The notes beneath the pieces are model-generated. The model searched no databases and had not been told where the DNA came from. It was given only the letters and a program-made list of their open reading frames with translations. Positions 27,829 to 37,928 of a stretch of 64,000 nucleotides of DNA are shown in pieces. This DNA comes from Sva-07 sp963707515 (GTDB lineage Bacteria; Actinomycetota; Acidimicrobiia; Acidimicrobiales; Ilumatobacteraceae): NCBI GenBank assembly GCA_963707515.1, contig CAVPQI010000003.1:620001-684000 (forward strand). Reading direction: 5' to 3'. Numbering within the stretch: position 1 is the first letter of the stretch; each line of letters starts with the position of its first letter. A program made the translations under genes and the position numbers.

Positions 27829-29349
27829 ATGACCTCGGCCGCTCGCTGGTCGCCGGAGCAGGTCGCCGCTGCCGCCCCTTCACCCGCGGCGCTCGCCGCC
27901 GCCCGCCCGCTGGCGACGACGACGACCTGGACCCGTACCGGCGCCGACGAACGCGCCGTGTGGGGAACCTGCAAGGGAAGCGCCGCCGAGCCGTACGACA
28001 CGATGGTCGACCACATCGGCGTCGGCTTCGCCTGCACGTGCCCCAGCCGCCGCTCGCCCTGCAAGCACGCCCTGGCGTTGCTCCTCCTGTGGGTCGACGG
28101 GAACGTCGCCGACGTCCCCGCGCCGGCCCCCGTCGAGGCGTGGTTGCAACGCCGACGTCCTGCGACGTCCGGCCCGTCCGGCGGCGGCGGCGATGCCCCG
28201 TCGCTGCCCGGCCCGTCCGCGCCTGCCCCGTCAGCACCCGGCGAGGCGACCGCAGAACCGTCCGGCGATGCGGTGGACGCACCGCCAGGAACGGCCACGG
28301 CGACCGGCGGGCACGACGACGACGCACCGGCCGCCGAGCCGGTCCCGCGCCCCGACCCGCCCGCGGAACCACCACTCGATCGCGGACGTGACGAGCGCGT
28401 CGAGCGAATGCGCCAGGGCCTCGACGAGCTCGACCGGTGGCTCGAGGACCGGATACGGCTCGGGCTGTCCGACCCGGCGCTCGCCAGCTACGGCACGTGG
28501 GACCAGTTGGCAGCCCGGCTCGTCGACGCCCGGGCCGGCAGCCTCGCCAACCGCATCCGCCGGCTGGCCGGACTGGTGGGGGCGTCGCCCGAGTGGCACG
28601 GTGAGGTGCTCGCCGAGCTCGGCATCCTCCATCTCCTCGCCCAGGCGGGCCGGCGCCTCGGCACGCTGCCGGGTCCGCTCGCCGACGCCGCGGCGACGAG
28701 CGTCGGGTGGCAGGTGCGCCAGGCCGACGTGCTCGCCGGCGTCCCCGACACCGACGAGTGGATCGTCGCCGGACGCAGCGACACCCGCGAGGACCGGATC
28801 GAGGTTCGCCGCCACTGGCTGTACGGCGCCCGCAGCGGGAGGTGGGCGCTGCTCCTGTCGTTCGCCGCCTATCGCCAGAGCCTCGACACGTCGTGGATCG
28901 TCGGTGCCGCGCTGGAGTGCGACCTCCACCGCTACCCGGGTCCGGCGCTGCGCGCCCTGGCCGGCGAGCGCGACGGCAACTGGCGGCTCGGGGCGCGGCC
29001 ACCGGCGCTGAGCGTGCACGACGCCTGCCGTGCGGTCGGGATGATGGTCGCCGCCGAACCGTGGCTCGACCGGGTGCCGGTGACGGTGCACGCCAGCGTC
29101 CGTCCGGGACCCGACGGTTGGGTGCTCGGCGACGACGACGGGTGCCTGCCGCTGGTCCGGCTCGGCCGCGGCGGTCAGCGTGACGTCGACCGTCCGATGG
29201 CGACGTTGCTCGCCGTGTCCGGCGGCCGGCCGCTCGACGTCACCTGTGAGTGGACCCCGCGGGGCGTGCTGCCGATCACCGTCCACCTCGACGACCGTTC
29301 GATCGACATCGGCCCGCGGGCCGACGTCTCCTTCGTCGGTGCGGCATGA
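27829..29349 (+). CDS. SWIM zinc-finger protein (YehQ-like)
   Basis: A 506-residue protein with the SWIM zinc ligand set CxCx6CxH at about residues 69-80 (ACTCPSRRSPCKHALAL), preceded by the family GTCKGSAAEPYD region. A Pro/Ala/Asp-rich linker (about 105-185) leads to a helical domain (RMRQGLDELDRWLEDRIRLGL) and a beta-rich C-terminus. SWIM domains bind nucleic acid or protein. ATG 27829 is chosen by homology. Its stop overlaps the DUF5691 start (ATGA). Together with the DUF5691, MoxR, DUF5682 and VWA genes it makes a conserved cluster of unknown function resembling E. coli yehLMPQ. Confidence 0.85.
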   Translation: MTSAARWSPEQVAAAAPSPAALAAARPLATTTTWTRTGADERAVWGTCKGSAAEPYDTMVDHIGVGFACTCPSRRSPCKHALALLLLWVDGNVADVPAPAPVEAWLQRRRPATSGPSGGGGDAPSLPGPSAPAPSAPGEATAEPSGDAVDAPPGTATATGGHDDDAPAAEPVPRPDPPAEPPLDRGRDERVERMRQGLDELDRWLEDRIRLGLSDPALASYGTWDQLAARLVDARAGSLANRIRRLAGLVGASPEWHGEVLAELGILHLLAQAGRRLGTLPGPLADAAATSVGWQVRQADVLAGVPDTDEWIVAGRSDTREDRIEVRRHWLYGARSGRWALLLSFAAYRQSLDTSWIVGAALECDLHRYPGPALRALAGERDGNWRLGARPPALSVHDACRAVGMMVAAEPWLDRVPVTVHASVRPGPDGWVLGDDDGCLPLVRLGRGGQRDVDRPMATLLAVSGGRPLDVTCEWTPRGVLPITVHLDDRSIDIGPRADVSFVGAA

Positions 29350-30191
29350 CCGGCGACGTGACGATGGCCGAGCACTGGGAGCGGCTGGTGGCGGTGGCGA
29401 TGCTCGGGACCGATCGCCGGAACCCGCCGGACCCTCCGGCGGCGATCGCCGACGTCGTCGACGACACGCTCCGCGAACCGCCCGCCGAACGGATGCTGGC
29501 GCAGGTCGCGGCAACTGTCGCCGTGCGACGCGCCGGCATCGTCCCGGCGCCGGCGGTCGCCCCGCTCGCCGCGCCGCCGGACGATCCGCGACCGCCGATC
29601 CCGGCCGCGGCGACCCAACGCTGGTACGACGTCACCAGCCGCTGGCCGGTGCTCGAGGACGAATGGATGATCACCGTCGTCGAACGCGGGTGGCGCATCG
29701 GGCCCGAGCTCGTCCCCGACGTGCTCGTGCGCCATCGCGGCGACACGCTGCGCCGGGCCCGCGCCCGCCTGGCGGTCGGCCCGTTGGCGGGATGGCTCGT
29801 GGCCCAGCAACCGGCGCTCGGCGACCCGGCCGAGCGTCGCCGGCACCGTCTCGACGGCGAGACGGTGCTGCAGCTCCCGGAACTCCCGATCCCACCCGAG
29901 CTGTGGGCGTCGGCCGACGGCACACCGGACGAGGTCGGCGCAGCCCTGGCTCGGGCGATCGCATCCGGTGAGCTCGCCCACCGTCACCGGGCGGTGCTCG
30001 TCAACCTGTTGGCGCGCGTCGATCCGGCGGCGCTGACCGGCATCCACCGGCGGCTGTCGCGGGTCGATGCGTCGACGCCCGGTGGCGTCCTGGCTTCCGG
30101 GCTCGCCGATCTCGTCGGCACGCGGCGGACGATGCTCGACGAGCTCGCCCAGCCGGTGGATCAGGGAGGCGGCGCGGCGATCGTGCCGTGA
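29346..30191 (+). CDS. DUF5691-like protein, short form
   Basis: A 281-residue helical protein, start ATG overlapping the SWIM stop. It opens EHWERLVAVAMLGTDRR, a hallmark of DUF5691 partners of SWIM/MoxR clusters, and continues with LREPPAERMLAQVAATVAVRRAG and ELPIPPELWASADG. Homologues I know are nearer 500 residues, so the C-terminal half appears to be missing. The frame ends LDELAQPVDQGGGAAIVP, and its last 31 nt overlap the convergent arylsulfotransferase gene. Truncation by insertion of that gene is a reasonable inference. Function unknown. Confidence 0.65.
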   Translation: MTGDVTMAEHWERLVAVAMLGTDRRNPPDPPAAIADVVDDTLREPPAERMLAQVAATVAVRRAGIVPAPAVAPLAAPPDDPRPPIPAAATQRWYDVTSRWPVLEDEWMITVVERGWRIGPELVPDVLVRHRGDTLRRARARLAVGPLAGWLVAQQPALGDPAERRRHRLDGETVLQLPELPIPPELWASADGTPDEVGAALARAIASGELAHRHRAVLVNLLARVDPAALTGIHRRLSRVDASTPGGVLASGLADLVGTRRTMLDELAQPVDQGGGAAIVP

Positions 30192-32929
30192 CCGGCCTGG
30201 CCGCGCAGCGTGGTGGCGTCGAAGGCGCTCTTCGGCTCCTTGACGATGCGGTACGAGTAGCCGCCTGGCTGGTCGATCGACAGCAGGAGCTGGCCGGTGG
30301 AGGAGTACTCCTCGTACATCGGCTGGATCGGGGCGCCCCAACCGACGAGCACCGACCCGTCCGATCCGGTGCGCACGCTGCCCAGCGTGCCGCCGATCTG
30401 GCCGGTCGGCTGCCGGATCTCCCACAGCATCGTCGCCGTCATGGCGACCGGATCGATCCGATAGGCGATCGCTCGCGACGGTCCGGGCGTGTCGGCGCGA
30501 TTGTCGAACACGGTCAACACGTCGCCGCGCAGCCGGGCATCGTGGGGCCGCTTGATCCCTCCGAGGGGGTCGCCGAGGATCCGCAGGCACTTTCCCGCGG
30601 AGCGCAGTGCGCTGGCGCTGCCACAGAGCCGGTTGGTGGAGGCGGGGTCACCGCCGAGGATCCACTCGATCTCCCCGCTGGCGCGATCGACGCGCATCGC
30701 CGCGTCGATCATCCGCGCCGACAGCACGTAGTCGCCCTCGGGCGTCCGGTCCATCGAGTTGATGTGGTACACGTCGACGGCCGGCGACAGCGGTGTGAAG
30801 CGGATCGGGACGACGGTCTCCTCGGGCGGGATGTGCGCGCTCATCCGCCACTGCCAGATCGACGTGCCGTTGTCGGCGACCTCCTCGATCAGTCCGTCGG
30901 CGAACGGCTGGTTGGCGGTGTAGTTGCCCGGGAACGGCGTGTTCGGCACGGTGTACACGTCGACGGGCGGATTGTGCGCCCGCAGATCGGCCGTCTGGTC
31001 GTCGTCGGTCGGATAGCTGAGCATCACCCGGCCGACGCCCGGGATCTCCAGCATCTCGTGGTTGTCGACGGGAAGGTTGGTCGGGTCGCTGGTGCGGAAG
31101 CGGGTGATCGAGGCACCGGCGGTCGTGAACTTCCAGTAGCCGTTCGCCGGGTCGACACCGAACGGCGGGCCGGCAGGAGCGGCGATCAGCGCGCCGTCGC
31201 TCATCCGCTTGAGGTCGATCATCGGCGCGGCAGTGCGCTTGTACCAGACGGGTGCGCCGTACTCGTCGAAGATCACCGCGTACGGGCCGCCCGGGCTGCC
31301 GAGCGCACCAGCGGTGGTCAGGTACCAGCCGGGAGCTGCCGGTGACCCGGGACGTCGGACCGAGTAGTCGGGGAAGTCGGGCGGCAGGCAGCGGAAGTGG
31401 TACCGGCGCGTCTGGCCGTTGCCGGTGAGCGTCAGCGTCATCAGATCGTCGGTCGCAATCGACCGCGTGTTGCGCCCGTCGATCACCGGGGCGCCACCGG
31501 GCTGGATGACGCCGCTGATCCCGGCGCGCAGATCGATGTCGAAGACGACGTTCTGCGTCGCCGCCCGGCACTTGATGGCGTAGTCGGTCGCCGCGGCGTC
31601 GAACCGCGGGAACACCTCGTGGTTGAACGACAGCGACTCGACGGGGCTGTTGACGTCGACCGTGACCAGGCCGAACACGTCGATGATGACGTCGGTGGCG
31701 CTGCTGGTCTGCACACACAACTGGCGGCCGGGGGACAGCTGCACGGCGGCGAGGTTGCTGGTCACCCATTGTGTGCCGTAGTTCAGCGACGACGCCGTCG
31801 GCACCGCGCCGCCACACGGGTACAGCGTCACGTAGCCGGGGGCGCGGGCGCCGTCGGTGATCACGTTGACGAGCACGGCCGAGGCGTACGTGCTGCCACC
31901 GATCGCGGTGAGGGGGTCGTAGGAGCGGACCTCGAACGGAGCGAACGGCTGGCGCGGGCCGCCGATGCCGTTGCGCGTGTCGACGACGCGCTCGCCCGAC
32001 GTCGTCTGCAGGAAGGGTGCCGGGTCGAACGACGGCGCGGGGGAGTAGTAGCCGTTGACGTCGATGACGAGGTGGCTGCGCACGCTCGACATGACGCAGA
32101 ACTGCTGGCCCGGTGTGAGGCCGACGATCGCCGCCACGGCGCGGTCCTCGTAGGCGAGGAAGTTGAGGTTGGAGGCGTTCGGGGGCTCGCCGCCGCAGGG
32201 GTAGGCGGTGAAGTAGCCCGGTGCCTCGGGCAGCGTCGTGGTCAGGTTGATCGCCACCGATGTGGCGTCGGCCGGGGCCACGGCGGCGGGGACGGTGATC
32301 GTGCGCGGCTGGAACGGTTCCAGCGTCGTGCCGCCTGCCTGGCGGCTGTCGTGGATGCGCGTCGGGGCGGTCGAGTGGTAGCGATCCGCACCCTGCGACC
32401 ACCACCCGCTGAGGTCGACGAGGACGTGGGCCGCGGCATGGGTGTAGATGCAGACCCGTCGGTTGACGTCGGGGGTGGCGACGACGAGGTTGGCCGTCGC
32501 TCCCGTCCGGTAGTTGAGGTTCGAGGTGCCGGGTCGACCGAGTGCGCACGGGAACACCGTCATGTAGTCCGACGCATCGGAGATCCCGGTGAGCGACAGG
32601 GCGACGGCGCTGACGCCGCCAGGGACCTCGGCACCGAGCGTCAGCTCGACGGTGCACCCTGCCGGGATCGCCCCGAGCACGCCGCCGATCCCGGACCGTG
32701 TGTCGAGCAGGCGCTGCGGGGTGACGGGCGTGTAGCTGGCCAACGGCGGCGAGTCGATCCGACCACCGGCGGGCGCGACGTCGCAGCGCGTCGTCGCCGA
32801 CGCCGCCTGGACGGTCGGGGCCGGCGAGCTGAACGGTGTGCCGACGAAGGTGGCGGTGAGAGTGGCGGCGACGACAAGCAAGCTGACGACCGCCATCCGC
32901 GCCGTTGGCGCGCTGGGCACTGGCGTCAT
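30161..32929 (-). CDS. Secreted arylsulfotransferase with three N-terminal SNLNF/DTR repeats
   Basis: 922 residues. A signal peptide (start ATG 32929; hydrophobic AVVSLLVVAATLTATFVG, cleavage near VQAASA) precedes three ~125-residue modules (headers PQRLLDTRSGIGG, PTRIHDSR, GERVVDTRNGIGG), each with Cys in YPCGG or FPCAL. A strand-rich linker leads to an arylsulfotransferase (ASST) beta-propeller: WYLTTAGALG, YAVIFDEYGAPVWYKR, NHEMLEIPG, VDVYHINSMDRTPEGDYVLSAR, IEWILGGDP and KRPHDARLRGDVLTVFDN. The catalytic His is probably in VYHINS or PHDA. ASST enzymes move sulfate between phenols outside the cell. It lies on the opposite strand inside the MoxR/VWA cluster, so it looks like an insertion. 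Confidence 0.8.
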   Translation of the reverse strand: MTPVPSAPTARMAVVSLLVVAATLTATFVGTPFSSPAPTVQAASATTRCDVAPAGGRIDSPPLASYTPVTPQRLLDTRSGIGGVLGAIPAGCTVELTLGAEVPGGVSAVALSLTGISDASDYMTVFPCALGRPGTSNLNYRTGATANLVVATPDVNRRVCIYTHAAAHVLVDLSGWWSQGADRYHSTAPTRIHDSRQAGGTTLEPFQPRTITVPAAVAPADATSVAINLTTTLPEAPGYFTAYPCGGEPPNASNLNFLAYEDRAVAAIVGLTPGQQFCVMSSVRSHLVIDVNGYYSPAPSFDPAPFLQTTSGERVVDTRNGIGGPRQPFAPFEVRSYDPLTAIGGSTYASAVLVNVITDGARAPGYVTLYPCGGAVPTASSLNYGTQWVTSNLAAVQLSPGRQLCVQTSSATDVIIDVFGLVTVDVNSPVESLSFNHEVFPRFDAAATDYAIKCRAATQNVVFDIDLRAGISGVIQPGGAPVIDGRNTRSIATDDLMTLTLTGNGQTRRYHFRCLPPDFPDYSVRRPGSPAAPGWYLTTAGALGSPGGPYAVIFDEYGAPVWYKRTAAPMIDLKRMSDGALIAAPAGPPFGVDPANGYWKFTTAGASITRFRTSDPTNLPVDNHEMLEIPGVGRVMLSYPTDDDQTADLRAHNPPVDVYTVPNTPFPGNYTANQPFADGLIEEVADNGTSIWQWRMSAHIPPEETVVPIRFTPLSPAVDVYHINSMDRTPEGDYVLSARMIDAAMRVDRASGEIEWILGGDPASTNRLCGSASALRSAGKCLRILGDPLGGIKRPHDARLRGDVLTVFDNRADTPGPSRAIAYRIDPVAMTATMLWEIRQPTGQIGGTLGSVRTGSDGSVLVGWGAPIQPMYEEYSSTGQLLLSIDQPGGYSYRIVKEPKSAFDATTLRGQAGHGTIAAPPP

Positions 32930-33016
32930 CGCCCGAACAGTAGTCCCGCCCATGGCGGCGCCCAGGTCGGGGGGCGGGGGTTCGGGTGTCACACCCGATC
33001 GGTAACGTCGGTCGGG

Positions 33017-34120
33017 ATGTCGCTGGGAGCACCTGCCGGAACCGAGGTCCTGCGGCCGCACGCCGAGGAGCAGTACGCCGCCGAGCTGGCTGCGCTGGCG
33101 GCCCTCGACGATCGCGAGCGCCCGCCGGGCTGGCGGCTGTCGCCGTGGGCGGTCGTCCGCTACCTGCTCGGCGGCGAGCTCGCCGACGGCACGGTCATCG
33201 CCCCGAAGTACGTCGGTCGGCAACGCCTCGTCGAGGTCGCCGTCGCCACGCTCGCCACCGACCGCGCCCTGCTGCTGCTCGGCGTGCCGGGCACGGCCAA
33301 GACGTGGATGAGCGAGCACCTCGCCGCGGCGATCAGCGGCGACTCGACGTTGCTCGTGCAGGGCACCGCCGGCACGACCGAGGAGACGTTGCGTTACGGC
33401 TGGAACTATGCCCGCCTGCTCGCCGAGGGCCCGAGCCCCGAGGCGCTCGTCCCCGGTCCCATCTTCCGCGGCATGCAGCGCGGCGCCATCGCCCGCGTGG
33501 AAGAGCTCACCCGCATGCCTCCCGAGGTGCAGGACGCGCTCGTCACGGTGCTCTCGGAGAAGGTGCTGCCGGTGCCCGAACTCGACACCGAGGTCGCCGC
33601 GGTGCGCGGGTTCAACGTCATCGCCACTGCCAACGACCGCGATCGCGGCGTCAACGACCTCTCGAGCGCCCTGCGCCGGCGGTTCAACACCGTCGTCCTG
33701 CCACTGCCGCCGACGATCGACGAGGAGATCGCCATCGTCAGCCGTCGCGTCGCCGAGCTCGGGTCGGCGCTCGCCCTGCCACCGGTGCCGGCGGCCGCCG
33801 ACGAGATCCGCCGGGTCGTCACCGTCTTCCGCGAGCTGCGCTCCGGCGCCACGCTCGACGAGCGGTTGAGCCTCAAGGTGCCGACCGGGACCCTGTCGAC
33901 GGCCGAGGCGATCTCGGTGCTGACCAGCGGTGTCGCCCTCGCCGCCCACTTCGGCGACGGCACGCTGCGCCCCGCCGATGTCGCCGCAGGCATCGTCGGG
34001 GCCGTCGTCAGCGACCCGGTGCACGACGCCGTGGCGTGGCGCGAGTACCTGGAGATGGTCGTCGACGAACGGGAGGGTTGGGAGGACTTCTACGAGGCGT
34101 GCCGCGCCCTGGAGTCGTGA
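33017..34120 (+). CDS. MoxR-type AAA+ ATPase (YehL-like)
   Basis: A 367-residue AAA+ protein. Walker A is GVPGTAKT (about 89-96), the Walker B region is AIARVEELTRMPPEVQDAL (the usual Asp-Glu is Val-Glu-Glu-like), sensor 1 is NVIATANDRDRG, and an arginine finger is in SSALRRRFNTVVLPLP. A C-terminal helical lid follows. MoxR ATPases usually act as chaperones paired with VWA proteins. ATG 33017 has homology from the first residues (PHAEEQYAAELAAL). It ends 1 nt before the DUF5682 GTG, and the VWA gene follows, so a MoxR-DUF5682-VWA complex is likely. Confidence 0.85.
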   Translation: MSLGAPAGTEVLRPHAEEQYAAELAALAALDDRERPPGWRLSPWAVVRYLLGGELADGTVIAPKYVGRQRLVEVAVATLATDRALLLLGVPGTAKTWMSEHLAAAISGDSTLLVQGTAGTTEETLRYGWNYARLLAEGPSPEALVPGPIFRGMQRGAIARVEELTRMPPEVQDALVTVLSEKVLPVPELDTEVAAVRGFNVIATANDRDRGVNDLSSALRRRFNTVVLPLPPTIDEEIAIVSRRVAELGSALALPPVPAAADEIRRVVTVFRELRSGATLDERLSLKVPTGTLSTAEAISVLTSGVALAAHFGDGTLRPADVAAGIVGAVVSDPVHDAVAWREYLEMVVDEREGWEDFYEACRALES

Positions 34121-34121
34121 C

Positions 34122-36423
34122 GTGACGTCGTCACCGCTGCACCTCATGGGGGTGCGCCATCACGGGCCGGGATCGGCGCGCTCGGTGATCCGGGCGTTGG
34201 AGGAGGCCCAGCCCGATGTCGTCCTCGTCGAGCTGCCCGCCGACGTGCAGCCGGCGCTGCGCTGGGTCGTCGACGCCGACCTCGTCCCGCCGGTCGCCCT
34301 GCTGGCGTGGGTCGTCGCCGAGCCGGTGCGTGCCGCCTTCGCCCCGCTCGCCCTGTTCAGCCCGGAGTGGCAGGCGGTTCGCTGGGCGTTGCGCCACGAC
34401 GTCGAGGTGCGGGCGATCGACCTGCCGTTCTCGGTCACCCTCGCCGGTGGTCGCGCCGAGACGTTGTTCGGCGCCGAAGCCCCGCCCGACCCTCTGGGGG
34501 CGCTGGCCGCCGCCGCCGGCGATCCCGACCCGGAGCGGTGGTGGGAGGACGTGATCGAACACCGCGGTGACGGCACGCCGGCGTTCGCCGCGGTCGCCGA
34601 GGCGATGGCAGCCGTCCGCGAGGGATGGGAACCGTCGCCGCGCGAGGCGCAGCGCGAAGCGCACATGCGGCGGGCGATCCGCACCGCGCGTTCGCGACGG
34701 GTTCGGTGACGTCGCCGTCGTCGTCGGGGCGTGGCACGTGCCGGCGCTCGACCTCGACGCCGCACCCGGCGAGCTGCCCTCGGCGTCCGCCGACTCGGCG
34801 ACGCTGCGCGGCCTGCCGAAGGTCAAGGTCGGCGTCGCCTGGGTGCCGTGGACGCATCGCCGGCTGACCTCGAGCTCCGGGTACGCCGCCGGCATCGAGA
34901 GCCCCGGCTGGTACGCCCACGTCTTCGGGCATCCCGGCGACGACGGCGTCGCCCGCTTCTTCGTCGACGCGGCGCGCCTCTTGCGCGAGCACGGCAACGA
35001 CGCCTCGCCCGATCACCTGATCGCCGGCACCCGACTCGCCGACGCCCTGGCGACGATGCGTGGCCGGCCTCGACCGGGTCTCGGCGAGGTGCTCGACGCC
35101 GCCGACGCCGTGATGGGCGGGCTCGACGTCATCGAGCGCCGCCTCGTGGTCGGTGATGCCATCGGTGCCGTGCCCGATTCGGCCCCGCAGGTCCCGCTCG
35201 CCCGTGACGTGGCGCGGGCGCAGAAGTCGGCCCGGCTGACGCCGCGTCCCGATCTGGCGACGGTCGAGCTCGACGTGCGCACGCCGACCGGTCTGCGCAA
35301 GTCGCACCTCCTGCATCGCCTGGCGGCGCTCGGCGTGCCGTGGGGGAGCGTCGTCGAGGGACGCGGCACGTCGGGCACGTTCCGCGAGACGTGGGAGCTG
35401 CGTTGGGAACCGGAGTGGTCGATCCGACTGATCGAGCGGGCCGGCTACGGCACCACGCTCGAGCTGGCGGCGACCGCCCGGCTCGCCGAACGCGCCGATC
35501 AGGCCGACTCGGTCGCCTCACTGGTCGCCGTGATCGAAGCGGCGCTGTTCGCCGGGCTGCCGCGTGCCGTCGATCCGGCGCTCCGACGGCTGGCCGCTCG
35601 CGCCGCCACCGATCCCGACGTCGGCCAACTGCTCGACGCGCTCCCGCCGCTCACCGCCGCGCTGCGCTACGGCGACGTGCGTGGTACCGACGCGACGTCG
35701 CTGCGCACCGTGGTCGACGGCATGGTCGTGCGCGTCCTGGCGGGTCTCCAGCCGAGCGCCCGTTCGCTCGACGACGAGGCGGCGGCGACCTACGTCCAGC
35801 GGCTGGCCAACCTGCAGGGGGCGCTCGCCGTGATCGATCACCCGGCACGGCTGCGTCAGCTCCCCGCGGTGCTCGTCGACCTCGCCGCGGCTGCCGGTCA
35901 CGGGCTCGTCGAGGGCCGGGCCACCCGCTTGCTGCTCGATGCCGGTAACTGGTCGATCGAGGCGGTCGAGCGCCGGCTCGGCCGGGCGCTGTCGGCCGGC
36001 ACCCCGCCGGCGCGCGGTGCGGCGTTCGTCGAAGGGTTCCTCGCCGGGTCGGGCGCCGTGATGGTCCACGACGAAGCGCTGCTGGCGGTGCTCGACCGGT
36101 GGGTTGCCTCGCTGCCGCCGGAGTCGTTCGACGCCGTCGTGCCGCTGCTGCGGCGCACGTTCGGCGCCTTCGAACCGGCGGAGCGTCGCCAGCTGATGTC
36201 GCTGCTCGCTGGACGCGGTCCCCGTCGCACCGGCGGCTTCGGTGACGACGTCGATCCGGATCGCAGCGCTGCGGCGCTGGCGACGGTGCGCCTGCTGCTC
36301 GGCCTCGGGATCGACGCCGCCGCCATCGATGACGTCGACGCCGCCGATCCGGTCGACGCCAGCACAGTGGGCACGGCGGTCGGCGGGCCACGCCTTGCGG
36401 CATCGGAGGTGGCGGGGCGATGA
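34122..36423 (+). CDS. DUF5682 protein (YehM-like), one frameshift
   Basis: About 766 residues once one extra G near 34700 is removed. The N-terminus LHLMGVRHHGPGSARSVIRALEEAQPDVVLVELPADVQ is the DUF5682 signature, with VVGAWHVPAL and LPKVKVGVAWVPWTHRRL further on. The observed sequence has GCGCGTT where GCCGTT (RTAVRDGFGDVAV) is expected. The central and C-terminal parts are long helical repeats. The fold of the N-terminus resembles TraB/ChaN-like His-containing pockets; that is weak inference. GTG 34122 follows the MoxR stop; the stop overlaps the VWA ATG. The function is unknown in all relatives I recall. Confidence 0.8.
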
Positions 36424-37819
36424 CCGACGTGAGCACGCCGCGCGTCTCGGAATCCGAGCGTCTTCGCCGGTGGCGGATGCTGCTCGGTGCCGCGGTCGAC
36501 GACGTGTGGCTGGAGGCCGAGCACGCGGGGAGCGGCGCCGATCAGCCCGGTGACAGGCCCGGTGACGGTGACGGCCCGGTGACGGCGACGGCTCCCGTGA
36601 CGGCGACGGCTCCCGTGATGGAGCGGGTGACGGCGCGGGTGCCGGTGACCGGGATGCACGCGGCGGGGGTGCGGGCGATGGGGGTGCGGGCGATGGGGGT
36701 GCGGGCGACGGGTCCGGGCAGGGGGCGCCGGCGGGCGGTGGCCGGCGGACGGTGGGGCGGCGCGGCCTGCGCGGTGACGACGCCCGCATCGACGCCGCCC
36801 TCGGGGCGCTCTACGACCGCGACGAGCAGGGTGCCCCCGGTGCGCGCAGTGGGGGACGCGGCGGCGGTCTCGGCCGCTCGAAGCCAGGTGTCGTGCGATG
36901 GCTCGGCGACATCCGCCGGTACTTCCCGACGCCCGTGGTGCAGATCCTGCAGCGTGACGCCGTCGAGCGCCTCGACCTGCGCCAGTTGCTGCTCGAGCCC
37001 GAGCTGCTGCGGTTCGTCGAGCCCGACATCCACCTGGTGACGCTGCTCGTCGAGCTCAACCGCCATCTCCCCGACGAGACCCGTGCCACGGCGCGGGCGG
37101 TGATCGCCCAGGTGCTCGCCGACCTCGAGCGCCGCCTCACCGACACGACACGCCAAGCGGTGCGTGGCGCCCTGGCGCGAGCGGCGCGGACCCGGCGGCC
37201 GCGCCCCGGCGACATCGACTGGCCGTCGACGATCAACGCCAACCTCCGTCACTGGCTGCCCGAGCAGCGCACCCTCGTCCCGGAGCGGCTCGTCGGCCAC
37301 GGCCGGCGTCAGCGCAGCCTCGCTCGCGACGTGATCATCGCCGTCGACCAGTCGGGGTCGATGGCCGACAGCGTCGTCTACGCCTCGCTGTTCGGTGGCG
37401 TGCTCGCCCAGCTGCCGGCGTTGCGGACGTCGTTCGTCGCCTTCGACACATCGGTGACCGATCTCACGGCGTTCCTCCACGACCCGGTCGAGGTGCTGTT
37501 CGGGGTGCAACTCGGCGGGGGCACGGACATCGCCCACGCCCTGCGCTACTGCCGGCGCCTCGTCGAGCGCCCGCGCGACACCGTGCTGTTCCTCGTCAGC
37601 GACCTCTTCGAGGGTGGCAGCGGCGAGCAGCTGCACGGCCTCGTCGCCGAGATGATCGGCAGCGGGGTGCGGGTGGTGGTGCTGCTGGCGCTGAGCGACG
37701 AAGGCGCGCCGGCGTACGACCACGAGCACGCCGCGGCGCTGGTGGCGCTGGGTGCCTCGGTGCTGGCGACGACGCCCGGCGAGTTCCCCGACGTCCTCGC
37801 CGACGCGCTCGGTGCGTGA
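36420..37819 (+). CDS. VWA-domain protein (YehP-like), one frameshift in a repetitive linker
   Basis: N-terminus ERLRRWRMLLG starts at ATG 36420 (overlapping the DUF5682 stop). A low-complexity linker follows, with VTATAP and GVRAM repeats encoded by 18- and 15-bp tandem repeats at about 36590-36720. The frame changes near 36730 (one base lost or two gained) and continues GDDARIDAALGALYD, a cysteine-poor helical region, and a VWA domain. The MIDAS is VIIAVDQSGSMADS (about residue 308), with the Thr in LGGGTDIAHAL and the Asp in FLVSDLFEGG. It is the metal-binding partner of the MoxR protein. The break inside tandem repeats could be real slippage or an assembly fault. Confidence 0.8.
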
Positions 37820-37824
37820 CTCGC

Positions 37825-37871
37825 TTCTGGGTCGCCGATGCCGCGGCCTGCGCGGCATTTTCGACCCAGAT
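37825..37871. repeat. Inverted-repeat family B, copy 1 (TCTGGGTCG / CGACCCAGA)
   Basis: Outer arms TCTGGGTCG/CGACCCAGA and inner arms ATGCCGCG/CGCGGCAT are separated by a 3-by-3 internal loop and a 5-nt apical loop. It lies 5 nt after the VWA stop, before the NifU-N-like gene. Two more copies lie at 48986 and 49079. Confidence 0.8.
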
Positions 37872-37928
37872 GGGTGGGGAGCCGCGGAATCCTCGTCACT
37901 GCGGTGTGGGCGCTAGCGTCTGGTCGTC

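Noticed and set aside
26053..29349. One giant LipB-LipA-SWIM polyprotein
   Set aside because: A one-base change restores a normal lipA end overlapping the SWIM start, so fusion is reported only as a question.
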